A DNA stretch of 64,000 bases from Mantis religiosa. Taxonomy: Eukaryota; Arthropoda; Insecta; Mantodea; Mantidae. This document shows, piece by piece, positions 1 to 10,868 of the stretch. The DNA lies in contig CM060958.1 of the NCBI GenBank assembly GCA_030765055.1, positions 112,197,127 to 112,261,126 of the forward strand, in the 5' to 3' direction. How positions within the stretch are numbered: position 1 is the first letter of the stretch; each line of letters opens with the position of its first letter. The notes under the pieces were generated by a model, which was not told where the DNA came from, made no database searches, and saw only the letters and a list, made by a program, of their open reading frames with translations. The position numbers were made by a program, and so were the translations under genes.

Positions 1-150
1 CCTTAACGGATATAGTTTCAGCGTTCCATACTATATTAGGCTGTGCCAAAACATTTAATTTTGCTCATAGAGCTCTTTAATGAGTTTAATCTCGGTGGAG
101 CGCGGAATGCGATGATACTTACGATGCAAAGAATAAATATTAGCTGCCAT

Positions 151-1085
151 TCTGTGTATCGCAGATGGTAGCGTGTCTGCATCACGTTCAGGAGGTCCCG
201 AGTTCGACTCTAGGTTAAGGTGAGTTACTTGGATAAGGTTTTTTTCCAGGGGTTTCCCTTATCCTGAAAGACGAATGTCGGGTAACGCTAAGCTCTATGG
301 ACCCTGAGCAATACCCAATACTCAAATCCACCATGCCAACGCATCTAAAACTGCGCCTGTATCGGGCGATTAAACCGCCCCTGATTCTGTACGGCTGCGA
401 AGTCTGGGGATCAGCGGCTCCCACCACTATCCGCAGACTACAGTGCGTCCAGAACAGGGCACTGCGAGTGATCTACGATACCGGGCGTAGATTTCCGTCC
501 CACATCCTCCATACCTACTCTGGGATCCCTTACATCGTGAACGTGGTGCGGGAGAGGTCCCGCACCATCTACGATAGGCTGGACTCCCATCCAAACATAC
601 TGGTGAACACCCTTGGCCGTTACGACCACAGGGTTTCTCGACGCCGACTGAGCTACCGTTACCCAAAGATGCCTTGGGTAACTAGAATTTAACAGGGCCA
701 ATTTCCCCTGGCTCCAACCCCCGAAGCCCAGAAATGGGCTTGGAAAACTCAATACCTAAGCACTGTTCCTTTCCCTCCAGCCTGTTAAGCGGACTGTGCT
801 CAGATGCCTCCCAGGCAGGCGGAAGAGCGCAGCCAGCACTGGTGCACCCCCCCCCCTCCACGGGGCGACTGCGCGCACAAGGCTAGATAAGTCTACTGCC
901 GAAAACAACCGCCTGAGACAAATGATGACTCTTCTATACTGCCCAGATAAAGATGCATTAAGCGGCTAGGTGCTGGGCAGCAAACACTCCGTCCAGGTAA
1001 ACCTGGACGACTCGTCTCTTCTGCTGGCTAATTTGAGCACCATTTCACCCCTTCCATTCATCGTACGGTATGACTTTACGTTGGA
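151..1085 (+). mobile_element. SINE-3 copy 1, tRNA-derived, split by a LINE fragment
   Basis: The 5' part (about 151-308) carries a tRNA-like head: an A-box-like stretch around 160-175 and a B-box-like gttcgactc at about 203, followed by the family body with 'cccttatcctgaaag'. The family 3' end (atttgagcaccatttcacc...cattcatcgt...gttggagg) resumes at about 1030-1085, so about 720 bp has been inserted in the body. Two other copies (51207-51419 and 58774-59001, both minus) have the two halves contiguous, which shows the interruption. SINEs of this kind are transcribed by RNA polymerase III and mobilised by LINE enzymes. The outer ends are not sharp and I see no clear TSD. Confidence 0.75.
309..1028 (+). 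pseudogene. Jockey-like LINE reverse transcriptase C-terminus and 3' tail
   Basis: The readable part (about 311-692, closed by a stop at 690-692) contains LYRAIKPPLILYGCEVWGSA and then LQCVQNRALRVI. This is the thumb or C-terminal region found just after the catalytic domain in Jockey-clade non-LTR retrotransposon ORF2 proteins (typically LY..IRP.L.YG..VWG followed by LQ..QN..LR.I). The catalytic YADD box lies upstream and is absent, so this is a 5'-truncated copy. The apparent start codon at 297 belongs to the flanking SINE, not to the LINE. The remaining roughly 335 bp to 1028 would be 3' UTR; there is no clean poly-A tail, so a second event or partial deletion is possible. It sits inside SINE-3 copy 1. 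Confidence 0.75.
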
Positions 1086-1517
1086 GGGAGTAAAACTACA
1101 CAAAAAGTAACTATTAACTGTGTTCGAGATATCGTTGTGTGCAGCTTCATTATATAAGGGGAGAAATCAGTTATTTTTAAAATAAAATCCGTCTATAGAA
1201 TAATTGAAATAACTATATGCAAATGAAAGGATGTAGCCAAAATACTGATATGCGGACACTAGTGTCTTGACGGACATAGGCCGCAAAGAATTAAATATAT
1301 TTAACATGAATTTCCTACAGAGATGTTTCACATAGATAGCAGAACCACGCTTTACGAGGAGTTTAATGTAGATGAGTATATCAATTTCAGGTAAAGGCTG
1401 GACGTTTCTCCACTAGTGCAAATTGATTTTATGTATCGCAAGCAAATTGCTAAAGTCAAGGTTGTGCATTATAATAACAAAAAATTTTAAAGATGATTTG
1501 ACAAATAAAACTAAATA
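1086..1517. other. no recognisable feature
   Basis: AT-rich sequence between the split SINE and mariner mar-A. I see no coding signature, repeat or RNA gene. Confidence 0.5.
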
Positions 1518-1519
1518 TA

Positions 1520-2815
1520 CGAGGCGTGTCCGTAAAATAAGGTACCCAAGGCGCTGGAGCCATGAGGAACGCTATTACGTGACATCCGGCAACACCGCCG
1601 TGTAGCTTTGTTCCACCCCTTCAAATCCCCACCACAACGAACCCGTTGCAACCATTAGTCTTGGCCGGGCAGCCGTTTGCGTTGGAGCTTCCCATCACTT
1701 CCGACAAGTGCGAGTTGCGTGCAGTGATCTCTTTTTTTTGAGTGCCAAGGCCACTACCCCCACTGAAACTCATCGTCAGTTATGCGAAGTCTATAGACCA
1801 CAGTGTATGTACGTCAAAAACGTGCGAAAGTGGGTCAGAGCGTTCAAAGACGGACGTACAGACGTCCATGACGAACAGCGTTCTGGTCGGCCTACGGTTT
1901 CAGCCGAAACAATTGCAAAAGTGCAGCAAGATAGGCTTAAAGATCGGCGTGTGACAGTTCGGGAGCTGTGCGAACTTTTCCCTGAAGTCAGTAAGACTAC
2001 GATTGACAAGATTTTGACCAAACATTTGCATAATCGCAAGGTGTGAGTGAGGTGGTTCCCCAAAATTCTCACCGAAGACCACAAACGGTAACGTTTTCAA
2101 GCGGTCCAGCGATTTCTGGAGCGCTATGCAGAACAGGCTGAGGAATTGTTGGATTCAGTTGTCACTGGTGATTAAACCTGGGTGCATTACACAACACCAG
2201 AAATTAAATAACGTTCTCGTCAGTGGCGGCATTTGAATTCGCCGAAGCCGCGAAAGTTCAAACAGACATTTTCTGCCGGCAAAGTGATGGCCAGTGTGTT
2301 CTGGGACAGAAAAGGTGTATTGTTGTGCGTGTTTATGCCTACCGGCACAACAATAAACGCCGCTAGCTACTGTGTGACTTTAAAAACAATTGCGACGTTC
2401 CATTCAAAATCGGAGGAGGGGGATGCTGACGAAGGGAGTGATTTTTCATCACGACAACGCTCGTCTCCATACTGAATATGCAATGGCTGATCTCCTGGCC
2501 CAGTTCGGATGGGACATCCTCACCCATCCCCCCTGCAGTGCAGACTTAACACCTAGTGATTATAGTGTGTTTCCTGAGTTGAAGTTTCAACTGAGTGGAA
2601 CACATTTCCAGACCGACGATGATTTCGAAAACGAGGTTGATTGCTATCTTCGCAACTTGGCGGGAGAGTGCATGCAAAAGTGCATTGATCGCAATGGTGA
2701 TTACGTTGAAAAATAGCTCTAAGTTCCACGTTTCCTTCAATGTTACATCCATTGACAATAAACATGTTTACTATGTTAAATACAATTAGAGACCTTATTT
2801 TACGGACAAACCTTG
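1520..2815 (+). mobile_element. mariner element mar-A copy 1 (about 1.3 kb, both TIRs)
   Basis: The left end cgaggcgtgtccgtaaaata and the right end (tattttacggacaaaccttg) are imperfect inverted repeats, each bounded by a TA dinucleotide (1518-1519 and 2816-2817), the target duplication of the Tc1/mariner superfamily. The length of about 1296 bp is normal for a full mariner. It encloses a decayed transposase reading left to right. A second, deleted copy with the same TIRs lies at 12645-13519 on the other strand. Confidence 0.92.
1708..2716 (+). pseudogene. mariner transposase, mar-A, degenerate
   Basis: The DDE/D transposase that would cut and paste mar-A DNA. From the N-terminus: a paired helix-turn-helix region (1708-2046) with RKWVRAFKDGRTDVHDEQ and then SGRPTVSAETIAKVQQ; the linker GRP is the usual AT-hook-like motif between the two HTHs. 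The first catalytic aspartate is at 2170-2172, but the next codon, normally Glu of DETW, is a TAA stop. HHDNAR holds the second Asp (2453-2455) and PSDYSVFPELK the third (2558-2560), giving exactly 34 residues between them, the D,D34D signature of mariner. The C-terminus ends with IDRNGDYVEK as in the family. The reading frame shifts at least twice, with stops at about 2044 and 2173, so it cannot make an active enzyme. Confidence 0.92.
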
Positions 2816-2817
2816 TA

Positions 2818-3451
2818 TATAGAAGTTACATGTATCTGAAAACATCAAGCCCACTCAGCTATGCCTGAGAGAATAAAGAATTTTAACCATGGCAAATTAC
2901 AGGAACATATTAACAGGTTTTGAGAAGTACTCCGCGGTTATAATAAAATTATACCGTGGGTTTGTTTTACAGCTAAGCCATAGGTTGGTATATATACAGC
3001 TTGCTTTCACTACAGTAACGTTGATATATTTCTACGTGTAGTGTGAATGACCCGCTCAAGGCCAAGCCTTACCAAAGGTATCGCTGGAAGGTGGTGCTGG
3101 TACCTTCCGACTAATGTCATACCAAGACAGTGTCCATTACTGACAAAGTGATGATGGTAAACAGAAAGATGGGGGTTTAGCAGTGATAATGTTTGCTAGA
3201 GATGGTTTCTGGAGGGTTATTAATGAATTGGAGAGAGTAAACTTGTTGATTGTTAGATTACAATATGCGCAGAAAGAGTCTGGGGTGTTTATAGCGCTCC
3301 CCGGGGTCAATATCATACCTCCCGAGCCCACCGATGTGAGCATTTAAGTTGTGGGAAAGGAACGAAAAGAACTTTAGAGAGAAGGATATGATGAATTCTG
3401 TAAGGTAGGGGATGGAGAGGTCTCTATGGATATCTGCATTGGGTATATACC
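2818..3451 (+). other. mostly unassigned; possible LINE endonuclease remnant
   Basis: Around 3165-3450 the plus strand reads GGLAVIMFARDGFW, then roughly 50 residues later IPPEPTD, and further on KVGDGE. This loosely follows the GGLA...PP...GD order of the apurinic-type endonuclease domain of non-LTR retrotransposons. The resemblance is weak and the frame is broken. The rest of the interval shows nothing recognisable. Confidence 0.25.
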
Positions 3452-4179
3452 AATGTTTGTTCGCGATGTGTTCCAAGACTGTTGATTCTCGAACAAAAGG
3501 ACATTCGCACGCAGGTCTTCCTGCAGTTAAAGTTGATGCTACCTCATTTTAATCCTGAGAGCAAACAGTAAAGCTCAATGTGGAAATATCCTTAATCAGC
3601 AACCCCCAACCCAAAAGCAAAAGTGGTTGCTTCTGCTGGGAAAGTTATGGTCATCTCATTATTCGATATTCATGGAATGGTTTAACAGCATGTATAGCTG
3701 CACACACATCGGTAACTGGATAATACTACAGGGATGTCCTGAAAACATTACAAGTTCATATCAGGCGCAAAAGACCACATTTCCGTGATACAGGCTGGAA
3801 GGTCCACCACGATAATGCGCTACCACATATTGCCAATGTTGTTGTTGAATATCTCGCAAAAATCAACGTCAAGTGCATCCCTCACCCTCCCTATAGTCCG
3901 TATTTAGCCACATGTGACTTTTTTCTATTCCCTAAGTTGAAGAAACGCCCTCTTGGAAAGCATTATCCATCATCAGAAGCAGTGGTGAAGGCTGCGGAGG
4001 CGATTTTGAAGGATCTCTCAGAAATGGTTTCCAGCATGTCTTTGACGACTGGCAGAAACGCTGGGACAAGTGCATCGCATTCAGGGGAGATTATTTTGAG
4101 AAGGGCCATAAAAAATTTTGAGGATGAGTAAAGGTACGTTGTAAAACAATTGTGATCATTCTTTATTGAACAGCCCTCG
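3452..4179 (+). mobile_element. mariner mar-B copy 1, 5'-truncated
   Basis: The 3' half of a mariner of the same family as 26312-27208, 39892-40786 and 52712-54031. It ends in the family TIR (attgaacagccctcg) followed by TA at 4180-4181, but the left TIR and the DNA-binding part of the transposase are missing. Homology to the complete copy begins within about 3452-3470. Readable pieces include KVMVISL, a damaged catalytic block (VHHDNALPHIANVV at about 3800), CDFFLFPKLKKR at about 3918 and the C-terminal tail. Stops and frameshifts are present (for example taa within the DETW-PES region at about 3567), so it is a pseudogene fragment. Confidence 0.85.
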
Positions 4180-4181
4180 TA

Positions 4182-5073
4182 CTTTAAGCACAAATGAAAT
4201 GTCTGCCTGCCGTGCTGGGGTCCCTAGTTAGATTCCCGGTAGGGGGGGGTGTCCATAAAAGAGTCATTTATCCTCATCTTGGTAACCAGACTTACCACTA
4301 TCCTATATCGTTTACCGTGGCGCAGATCGGAGTAGCCTTGCACTCATTGTTAAAAATGGTTAAAAATTCATCTCTCCTGTTCTATATTTTGTTGCAGGAA
4401 ACGACCTACAATATTGCTACCTAAGTAACAGACAACGTGAAACCCAAATTGCGAATAAATGGAGACAGCGCCCTTTAGTGTTATAAAACGCTTCCACAGT
4501 GTACTTTACAATTTTCTCATCCAACTATGAGGTGCTTTATAAACACGGTGTACTGTGTCGATCAAACCTCCCATTTCCTGTCCGCTTAACTAGGGTGAAA
4601 TATGATTTAAGCAACGTGCTCACACATACACTGCGATATTGATTTCAGTTCCTGAGAATTTCCTGTTCCATGGTGCAATCTGAAATTAAATGGGGAAGCT
4701 TGCCGGCTCATGGTCCCCCCCCCCCCGCCCAATCGCTAATTGCAACCTCTAATTAGAAGCAAGGGTAGAGAAGCACGCCACTTTCAGATCAACTCGAGGT
4801 TCAAAAGGTTATTACTTCAGTAAATGGGAGCCAATTTTATATCTACAGTTGGTCTCACTGGCGAAGATACCAAATGGAATATGGGGCACAGCAAGTTGAA
4901 TTGCAAGATCGCTTTAAAAGCCTTGTGGCTTATTCTAAGGCGAGAAATTCATAATCTGTTTCCAAGAGAGGTTATTTCTTACCATCATTACTGGATTTTA
5001 CAGTTACCATCTCAAAACGTTTAATTTATTAGACTACAGTTGTAGAAAAATATTTGCTTATACATTTCCATAG
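4182..5073. other. no supported feature
   Basis: Contains a run of C (about 4717-4730) and a short stretch around 4200-4340 that vaguely recalls a SINE body, but no promoter boxes I would defend. No coding signature. Confidence 0.4.
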
Positions 5074-5075
5074 TA

Positions 5076-6429
5076 CGGGGTGTATATAAATGAACAGCGA
5101 GGATTTAACTGTCTATAACATTTATTACATTAAACTTACAGTTATAAATGGTATGTCAAATGAAAAAGCGACTCAAACAGTTTTGTTTGTTGGCATCAGT
5201 GCACATGTGCGTGCAATATTTCTGCCGCAATCAGCTAGATAGTGGTAGTAGCAAAAATGGCGATTAGTAAACAGAAAGCGTTTTGTGTTTTGCAGTTTGC
5301 AAAGACCGAATCTGTAGTTACTGTACAACGTGCGTTCCGCATTAAGTGCGGTTGTGATCCTCCTAGTGATAATAACATTCGTAGATGGTATCACCAGTTT
5401 GAAGATACCGGTTGCCTTTGTAAAGGGAAGAGCACGGGACGACCAAGAGTAAGTGAAGAGACTTTCAGTGAGTGAGGGAGTCGTTCATTCGTAGCCCAAA
5501 AAATCAGTCCGGAAGGCTAGTCGTGAACTACAAGTTCCTGTGTCGACTGCTTGGAAAATTGTAAGAAAACGCTTACGGCTATTTTCTTACCGTTTACAGT
5601 TATAACAGGCTCTAAAGGCGACAGACTATGGATTACGTGTCAACTTCGCAAACGACATGCTGTTTCATGACGATGACGATTTTATGGATCGTGTTGTCTT
5701 CAGTGATGAATCGACCTTTCACCTTAGTGGACATGTTAACACTCATAATGTGCGCATCTGGGGCTCAGGAAATCCTCACAAGATGGTAAAAACGCAACGA
5801 TATTCCGCTAAAGTGAATGTATTTTGTGCCGTATCCCGGCGAAAAGTTCACGGACCTTACTTTTCTTTGTTTTTAGCTACTGTAACTGGCACTTCTTACC
5901 TTGATGCATTAGAACTATGGCTCTTCCCTCAGTTGGAAGAAAATGAGCCAGAGAACTTCATTTTCCAGAAAAATGATCAGCCATCTCATTGGCATAACGA
6001 AGTGCGTGATTGGTTGAGCGTCGCTGTACCCGAGCGCTGGATAAGCCGCAAGGGCCCCAGTGACAGGGCTTGCTATACAAGGCATCCACGTTCTCCTGAC
6101 CTAACGCCATACGATTTTTACTTTTGGGGCTTCATCAAGGATCGTATGTACGTGCCTCCGCTACCAGCTGACCTCCCTGAATTAAGAAGCCGGATTGAAG
6201 CAGCTGTTGCTACAATTACTGAATACACACTTATCAACGTTTGGGAAGAACTCGGCTATACACTTGATGTGTGCCGTGTGACAAAGGGTAGTCACACTTA
6301 ACATTTATAAAGTTCTTGGTAAAACTGTTTGAGTTGCTTTCTCAATTGATATATCATTTGTAACTGTAAGGTGAATGTAATAACCATTAATAAGAGTTAC
6401 AACTCTGATATTCATTTATATACACCCTG
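5076..6429 (+). mobile_element. Tc1/mariner-superfamily element mar-C, complete ends
   Basis: A 1354-bp element with inverted ends: left cggggtgtatataaatgaa, right ttcatttatatacaccctg, flanked by TA at 5074-5075 and 6430-6431. The near-perfect ends and long readable transposase make it the least decayed element of the first 10 kb. The target duplication is intact and nothing is inserted in it. Confidence 0.93.
5242..6301 (+). pseudogene. Tc1/mariner-type transposase, mar-C, with long D-to-D spacing
   Basis: The N-terminal HTH (5269-5475) reads MAISKQKAFCVLQFAKTES and then NIRRWYHQFEDTG and STGRPRVSEET. The catalytic part (5657-6301) has FSDESTFHLSG (first Asp, 5705-5707), QKNDQPSHWHNEVRDWL (second Asp, 5975-5977) and SPDLTPYDFYFWGFIKDRMY (third Asp, 6113-6115), then VPPLPADLPELRSRI. 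By my count there are 45 residues between the second and third Asp, with the inserted stretch ERWISRKGPSDRACYTR, unlike the 34 of classical mariner. This organisation is familiar from a widespread arthropod transposase group. Two frameshifts (near 5466 and in the A-run near 5502) and an in-frame taa near 5605 separate the domains, so it is inactive. Confidence 0.9.
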
Positions 6430-7121
6430 TACTTATGTTGCCTGTAACACAGAGGAGCTAAGCTGCATCTACCGTTAAGGAAATTTTACACATATTTAGA
6501 AAATTGTTAGTACATGGGTCATTCAAAATTTAGTGCCATCACTCTCTGCATTTGGCGCTCTCCGCGGTGAATCATGCAATCTGATAACAATGAAAAATAT
6601 GAGCGTCTAATGTTGTTAGCTGTGAGTCTGAAGACAATAATTCTATTTATAGGACATATTCATAAGTTTAATTATAGGCTGTTATCCTTAGTGCTTCATT
6701 ATCATTCAGGTTACAAGAGTTACCAATGCTCGACAATGCCCTACGTGGTTAGTTGCGCGAAAGCATTTCATAGAGGAAGGGAAGAAATTGATCAAGAACG
6801 TGGAGCTGGCAGAGCTCAAACAGCAAGTGATGATGTGCGTATGAATGCTATTAGGGCACCACTGGAAGAACAGAAGGGAAGAACTAGCTCACATACTTAA
6901 GAAGAAGATAAAGATGAGGAAAATCTGGGTTCAACAAAATCTTACAGGGTAAACAACGTGGCAGAGGACGGAAACAGGAACAGTACACTTAGAAAGCTAT
7001 GAACGTGAAGTCGAGCGTTTTCTTACGGATCATAACTTGAGATGAAACCTGGATTTGATGCTACCAACTAAAATTAAAGATAAAATGAAATGAGCGGTGG
7101 CACATTGGTTCACCACGACTA

Positions 7122-7370
7122 GCAAGCCGCGCCGTGGCCCAGGGGTTAGACCGCTGGGCTCTCACCAAGGCTGCCCGGGTTCGATCCCAGGCGACCGCAA
7201 AGTGAGATTTGTGGTGGACAACCACCCGTTGGGGCGGGTTTTCTCCGGGATCTCCGGTTTCCCCGCCATCTCATTCCACCGGTGCTCCATCTTCATCTCA
7301 TGTACCATCCGTGTCATCGCCTGCGGTGCCGTATGTAGTAAAAGCGGGCGTTAAACACTACACATTTCAT
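7122..7370 (+). mobile_element. SINE-2 copy 1, tRNA-derived, perfect 13-bp TSD
   Basis: 249 bp flanked by the perfect direct repeat ttcaccacgacta (7109-7121 and 7371-7383), the product of LINE-mediated insertion. The head has an A-box-like tggcccaggggttagacc and a B-box-like ggttcgatcccaggcga, as expected of an internal RNA polymerase III promoter. The body ends with aagcgggcgttaaac and a short tail. The target is the mar-D transposase, which reads through when the SINE is removed. A second copy is at 24279-24526. Confidence 0.93.
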
Positions 7371-7479
7371 TTCACCACGACTAAAATAGTATAGACAAGA
7401 ACAGGGTCCACTTGAAGTCATGTTCATTGTTGCTAATGATATCGACAGTGCTCTTATCACTCATTCAGTTCATCAAGGA

Positions 7480-7934
7480 TACTGTAGGGGAGGGGATCCG
7501 TCCCCTTCAGGTTTGGAGGTGTGGCCGTTGTGGACCTTTAGCACTCGTGGTACCTCTGACGTTATTACAGGAACCTCGGGACGAATAATCGGGCCCCTCT
7601 CTGATTGTGTTCTCGACACCCGTGGGAGATCGGTTACAACCAGCCAGACTTCGGCCGCCCGGAGGAGGTAGAGGGTTGCCTAAGAAGTACCGGTGCTAGG
7701 CTGCAGAGCTAGTAGAAGGTGTGCTAGATCACCAGGCGGCACCACCGAGGTCAAATCGGTAGCCTTCCTTGCGGGTTGACGCGCGTAGGTGGCGTATCCA
7801 ATTCCATCCGTCTTGAATTTGGGGCTTTTTAGGCTCAAAGTATTGCCCCAAGGAAAGATCCCCGGAGTTTTCCATCGCTTCCGGGCTGATAGAAGCCGGA
7901 GTCCTCAGAATTTCGGGTAGACCTCGTGGTATAA
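7480..7934 (-). mobile_element. R455: GC-rich interspersed repeat copy 1, 12-bp TSD
   Basis: 455 bp clearly richer in G+C than its surroundings, flanked by gttcatcaagga (7468-7479) and gttcgtcaagga (7935-7946), a 12-bp TSD with one difference. The same sequence occurs in the opposite orientation at 31418-31943 (shared blocks such as ctgaaggggacggatcccct and ctggtgatctagcacacc). I assign minus orientation only relative to that copy. It has no long ORF of recognisable type, no terminal inverted repeat, and no obvious poly-A or polymerase III boxes. A non-autonomous retroelement is the likeliest class because of the variable-length TSDs. Confidence 0.8.
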
Positions 7935-8224
7935 GTTCGTCAAGGAACTTGTGTGAATGGTGCACATTACAGTCACTTTATGGAAAATCATTAGGACACA
8001 TCCCATTGTGTTATGTCTCCCTCTGTTATTAATTTACTTCGCAGATGGAACTGGGAAATTCTGGGGCATCCCCTATACTACCCGGATATGAGTCCATGTG
8101 ATTTCAACCCTTTTACGAAAATGAAATTACCGCATTTGATTCTATAAATAAAAATAGATTATGGAACATAATAGGCAAAAGGGGATATCCTCCTCATATA
8201 ATAGAAATAATTAAAAAGTAGAGA

Positions 8225-9777
8225 AAATCTATGAAGGGGTGAAGTTTTGCATAAGTTGGGGAAAATGTAATTACGGAGATGACAGAACAAAAATAGGTCT
8301 AAGACAAGGATGAAAAATGAGTCCAATTTTATTTAACTTACTTATAGATGAGATAATAGACAAGGTTAAAGAGGGAAATCAGCACTGTCTGGTAATAGCA
8401 AACAAAGAAATTCCTGTACTGCTATGTGCAGATGACTTAATGGTAGGATCTATAACAGTAGTAGGATTACAGAAGGCAATAAATGAAATTCAGAAATTTT
8501 GTGAAGAGTGCGGAATAAAAATAAACATAAATAAGTCGAAAGTTATGGTCTTCAAGAAGGGAGTTAAATTAAAAATAGATGAAATATAGGTACTAAATTG
8601 AAAAAGGGTAGAAGTGGTCAATGAATTTGAATACTTAGGAGTATGGTTGAATAACAATGGAAAGTGGGGAGCACACAGGAGAAAAATTGAAGCAAAAGAA
8701 AGGGCGGCAATAAATGGAATACGAATATGCAAATATAAGCTACAAATGACAACCAAGTGGTTAGTAAGGATTTATGAAGCACTAGCTGAATACAAAATGT
8801 TGTATGCAGTGGAGATTTGGGGGGTGCACAGAGGTAAACAAAACGGTGCACCAAAGCTACAGGAAGTTTTGTAAAGATCTACTAGGCTTAACAAGATCAG
8901 AATGTAGTGGAATAAGGAAAGACAAGAAGAAATGAAATAATAATGGAAAGGATAATAGCATTTTGGTATAGTAGTTTGGCCAAAGAAGAAGGTGAAATTA
9001 TTAAATTATGCATGAGATAGCAAAAAAGATTAGAGAACTCAAATAGTTGGTGGGCAGAGATTAGAGGAATTATGGAAAAAATGGGAATGGGAGATATATG
9101 GAGATTAGAGGAAAGGAATACATGCGATGTAGGTAAATTGTTAAAATTCAGAATGGAAGGAATACAAATACAGGAAATATAGGGAAGTCTAGAAAATATG
9201 AAATCATTACAATTTTACAAGCAAATAAGAAGAAATTGGGGACGAGCAGCATATGTAGATTACTGCAATAGGCAAGAGAGAGAAGGGTTATCTTGGATGA
9301 AAACAGCAACAATATTTCTAACAGGGCTAAGATGTAGGGAAAAGGGAATTTGTGAATTGTGTGGGGGAAAAGAAAGCATAGAACACTGTGTAACAGAATA
9401 CGTGGAGGTTGCAATGTGGAGATAAAAGGTTTGGGAGGAAAAATGGGAGAAAGTAGAGAAGAGGATAGTAGCTATAAAATGTTAACGAGAAGAGAGGACA
9501 AGAAGGTAAGAAGTATTGGTGAGTTCTTTCAGAAAGTAAAAGAATAATGAGACAGAACTTTAAAGAATATAATACAGGTAGATGAGGGTGCAGGAAAGGA
9601 GCTAATTAAGTATAAGGAAGCATTGAGATTGAGATCTACCTGCCGGAGCAGAAGACCAGGGTGTCATGTAAGCCAAGGTAGCAACGAGGTAAAGACAAAT
9701 AAATGGAGCCAAAATTTGTAAATTGTAAAAGTTTGGAATATGCACAATAAATCTAATCAATCAATAAATAAATCATA
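8225..9777 (+). mobile_element. LINE-D copy 1, 5'-truncated, inserted in LINE-E
   Basis: Reverse transcriptase pieces: IGLRQG (then a stop), MSPILFNLLIDEIIDKVKEG at 8317, and the catalytic VLLCADDLMVGS (CADD, GAT-GAC at 8431-8436). Next come FEYLGVWLNNNGKWGAHRRK at about 8623 and the thumb-like YKMLYAVEIWGVHRGKQ. Near 9350-9400 a C-terminal zinc-knuckle CELCGGKESIEHCVTEY has lost its last Cys (Tyr instead); the copy at 51077 keeps it. The 3' end is a short A-rich (aata/aaat) tail. The direct repeat tagaga (8219-8224, 9778-9783) bounds it inside LINE-E. Multiple frameshifts after 8874 make it inactive. Confidence 0.82.
8317..8589 (+). pseudogene. reverse transcriptase fragment of LINE-D
   Basis: An open fragment of 90 codons covering RT motifs around SPILFNLLIDE and the CADD active site, followed by FCEECGIKININKSKVMVF, which matches the region after the active site in non-LTR reverse transcriptases (typically ...N..KSK.M.F). 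Upstream, the frame is closed by tga at 8311-8313 where a Cys would be expected after RQG. The second reading block (8614-8874) continues the protein after a stop at 8587-8589. Confidence 0.85.
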
Positions 9778-10533
9778 TAGAGACACAAAAATTATCATAA
9801 ATGCAGGCACGATAAAAACAAAAGAAATAAATGTAAATCAACCGGGTGAAGGAATACAACTAAGTGGAAATAAAAACTTAAATGTACTCTATGCGGATGA
9901 TGTATCAATAATACAGGAAAATGAAAAAGCCTTCAACGTTCCATGTATAAAATGTATTTACTGGAAAAAGAATATAATCTAAATTTAAATACAAGGAAAA
10001 CGAAAATAATGGCACATCGAGGAAATGATAAGCTTTAAAAACAAATGCCTAGAACAGCTCTTGAACTTCTGCTATTTGGGCTGTGATGTAAACTTTGATT
10101 TAGGCAAAGACATAGTAAACAAGATAAACAAATTTCAGCAGATATGTATAACTATATCAAGAACATTGAAAAAGCAATGCAACTAAAGAAAGAAAGTTAA
10201 AATTTTATTAAACGATGACACTTCCGGTGCTCATGTATGGAAGTTAGTCTTGGATATTAAAAGGCAGTAGAAATGAGGTTCCTAAGAACAGTTAAAGAAT
10301 GTACTAGATGACATTTAATAAGTCATGAAACTGTTCGAAAGGAACTAGGCGTATATAAATTACAGGAAAAAATAGCAAAAATATACAGAACTGGAAAGAA
10401 CATGTGAATAGAATGTATGAAGAGAGAGTACCGGTTTTAATAAGAAGATAGAATCCTCGTGGAAGAAGAGATGTAGGACAATGTAGATAAGGATGGGGTT
10501 AGTTGATAGGATGCAAAAACGAAACAGGCAGAA

Positions 10534-10868
10534 AGAAGAAGAAGAAGCAGAAGAAGAAGAAGAAGAAGAAGAAGAAGAAGAAGAAGAAGAAGAAGAAGAA
10601 GAAGAAGAAGAAGAAGAAGAAGAAGAAGAAGAAGAAGAAGAAGAAGAAGAAGAAGAAGAAGAAGAAGAAGAAGAAGAAGAAGAAGAAGAAGAAGAAGAAG
10701 AAGAAGAAGAAGAAGAAGAAGAAGAAGAAGAAGAAGAAGAAGAAGAAGAAGAAGAAGAAGAAGAAGAAGAAGAAGAAGAAGAAGAAGAAGAAGAAGAAGA
10801 AGAAGAAGAAGAAGAAGAAGAAGAAGAAGAAGAAGAAGAAGAAGAAGAAGAAGAAGAAGAAGAAGAAG
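10534..10868. repeat. (GAA)n microsatellite, about 106 pure units
   Basis: Pure GAA from 10550 to 10868, preceded by an imperfect stretch with one GCA. It directly follows the end of the LINE-E coding remnant and directly precedes the resumed mariner. It is therefore most simply the expanded 3' tail of LINE-E. The long poly-Glu and poly-Lys readings over it are artefacts. Confidence 0.97.
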
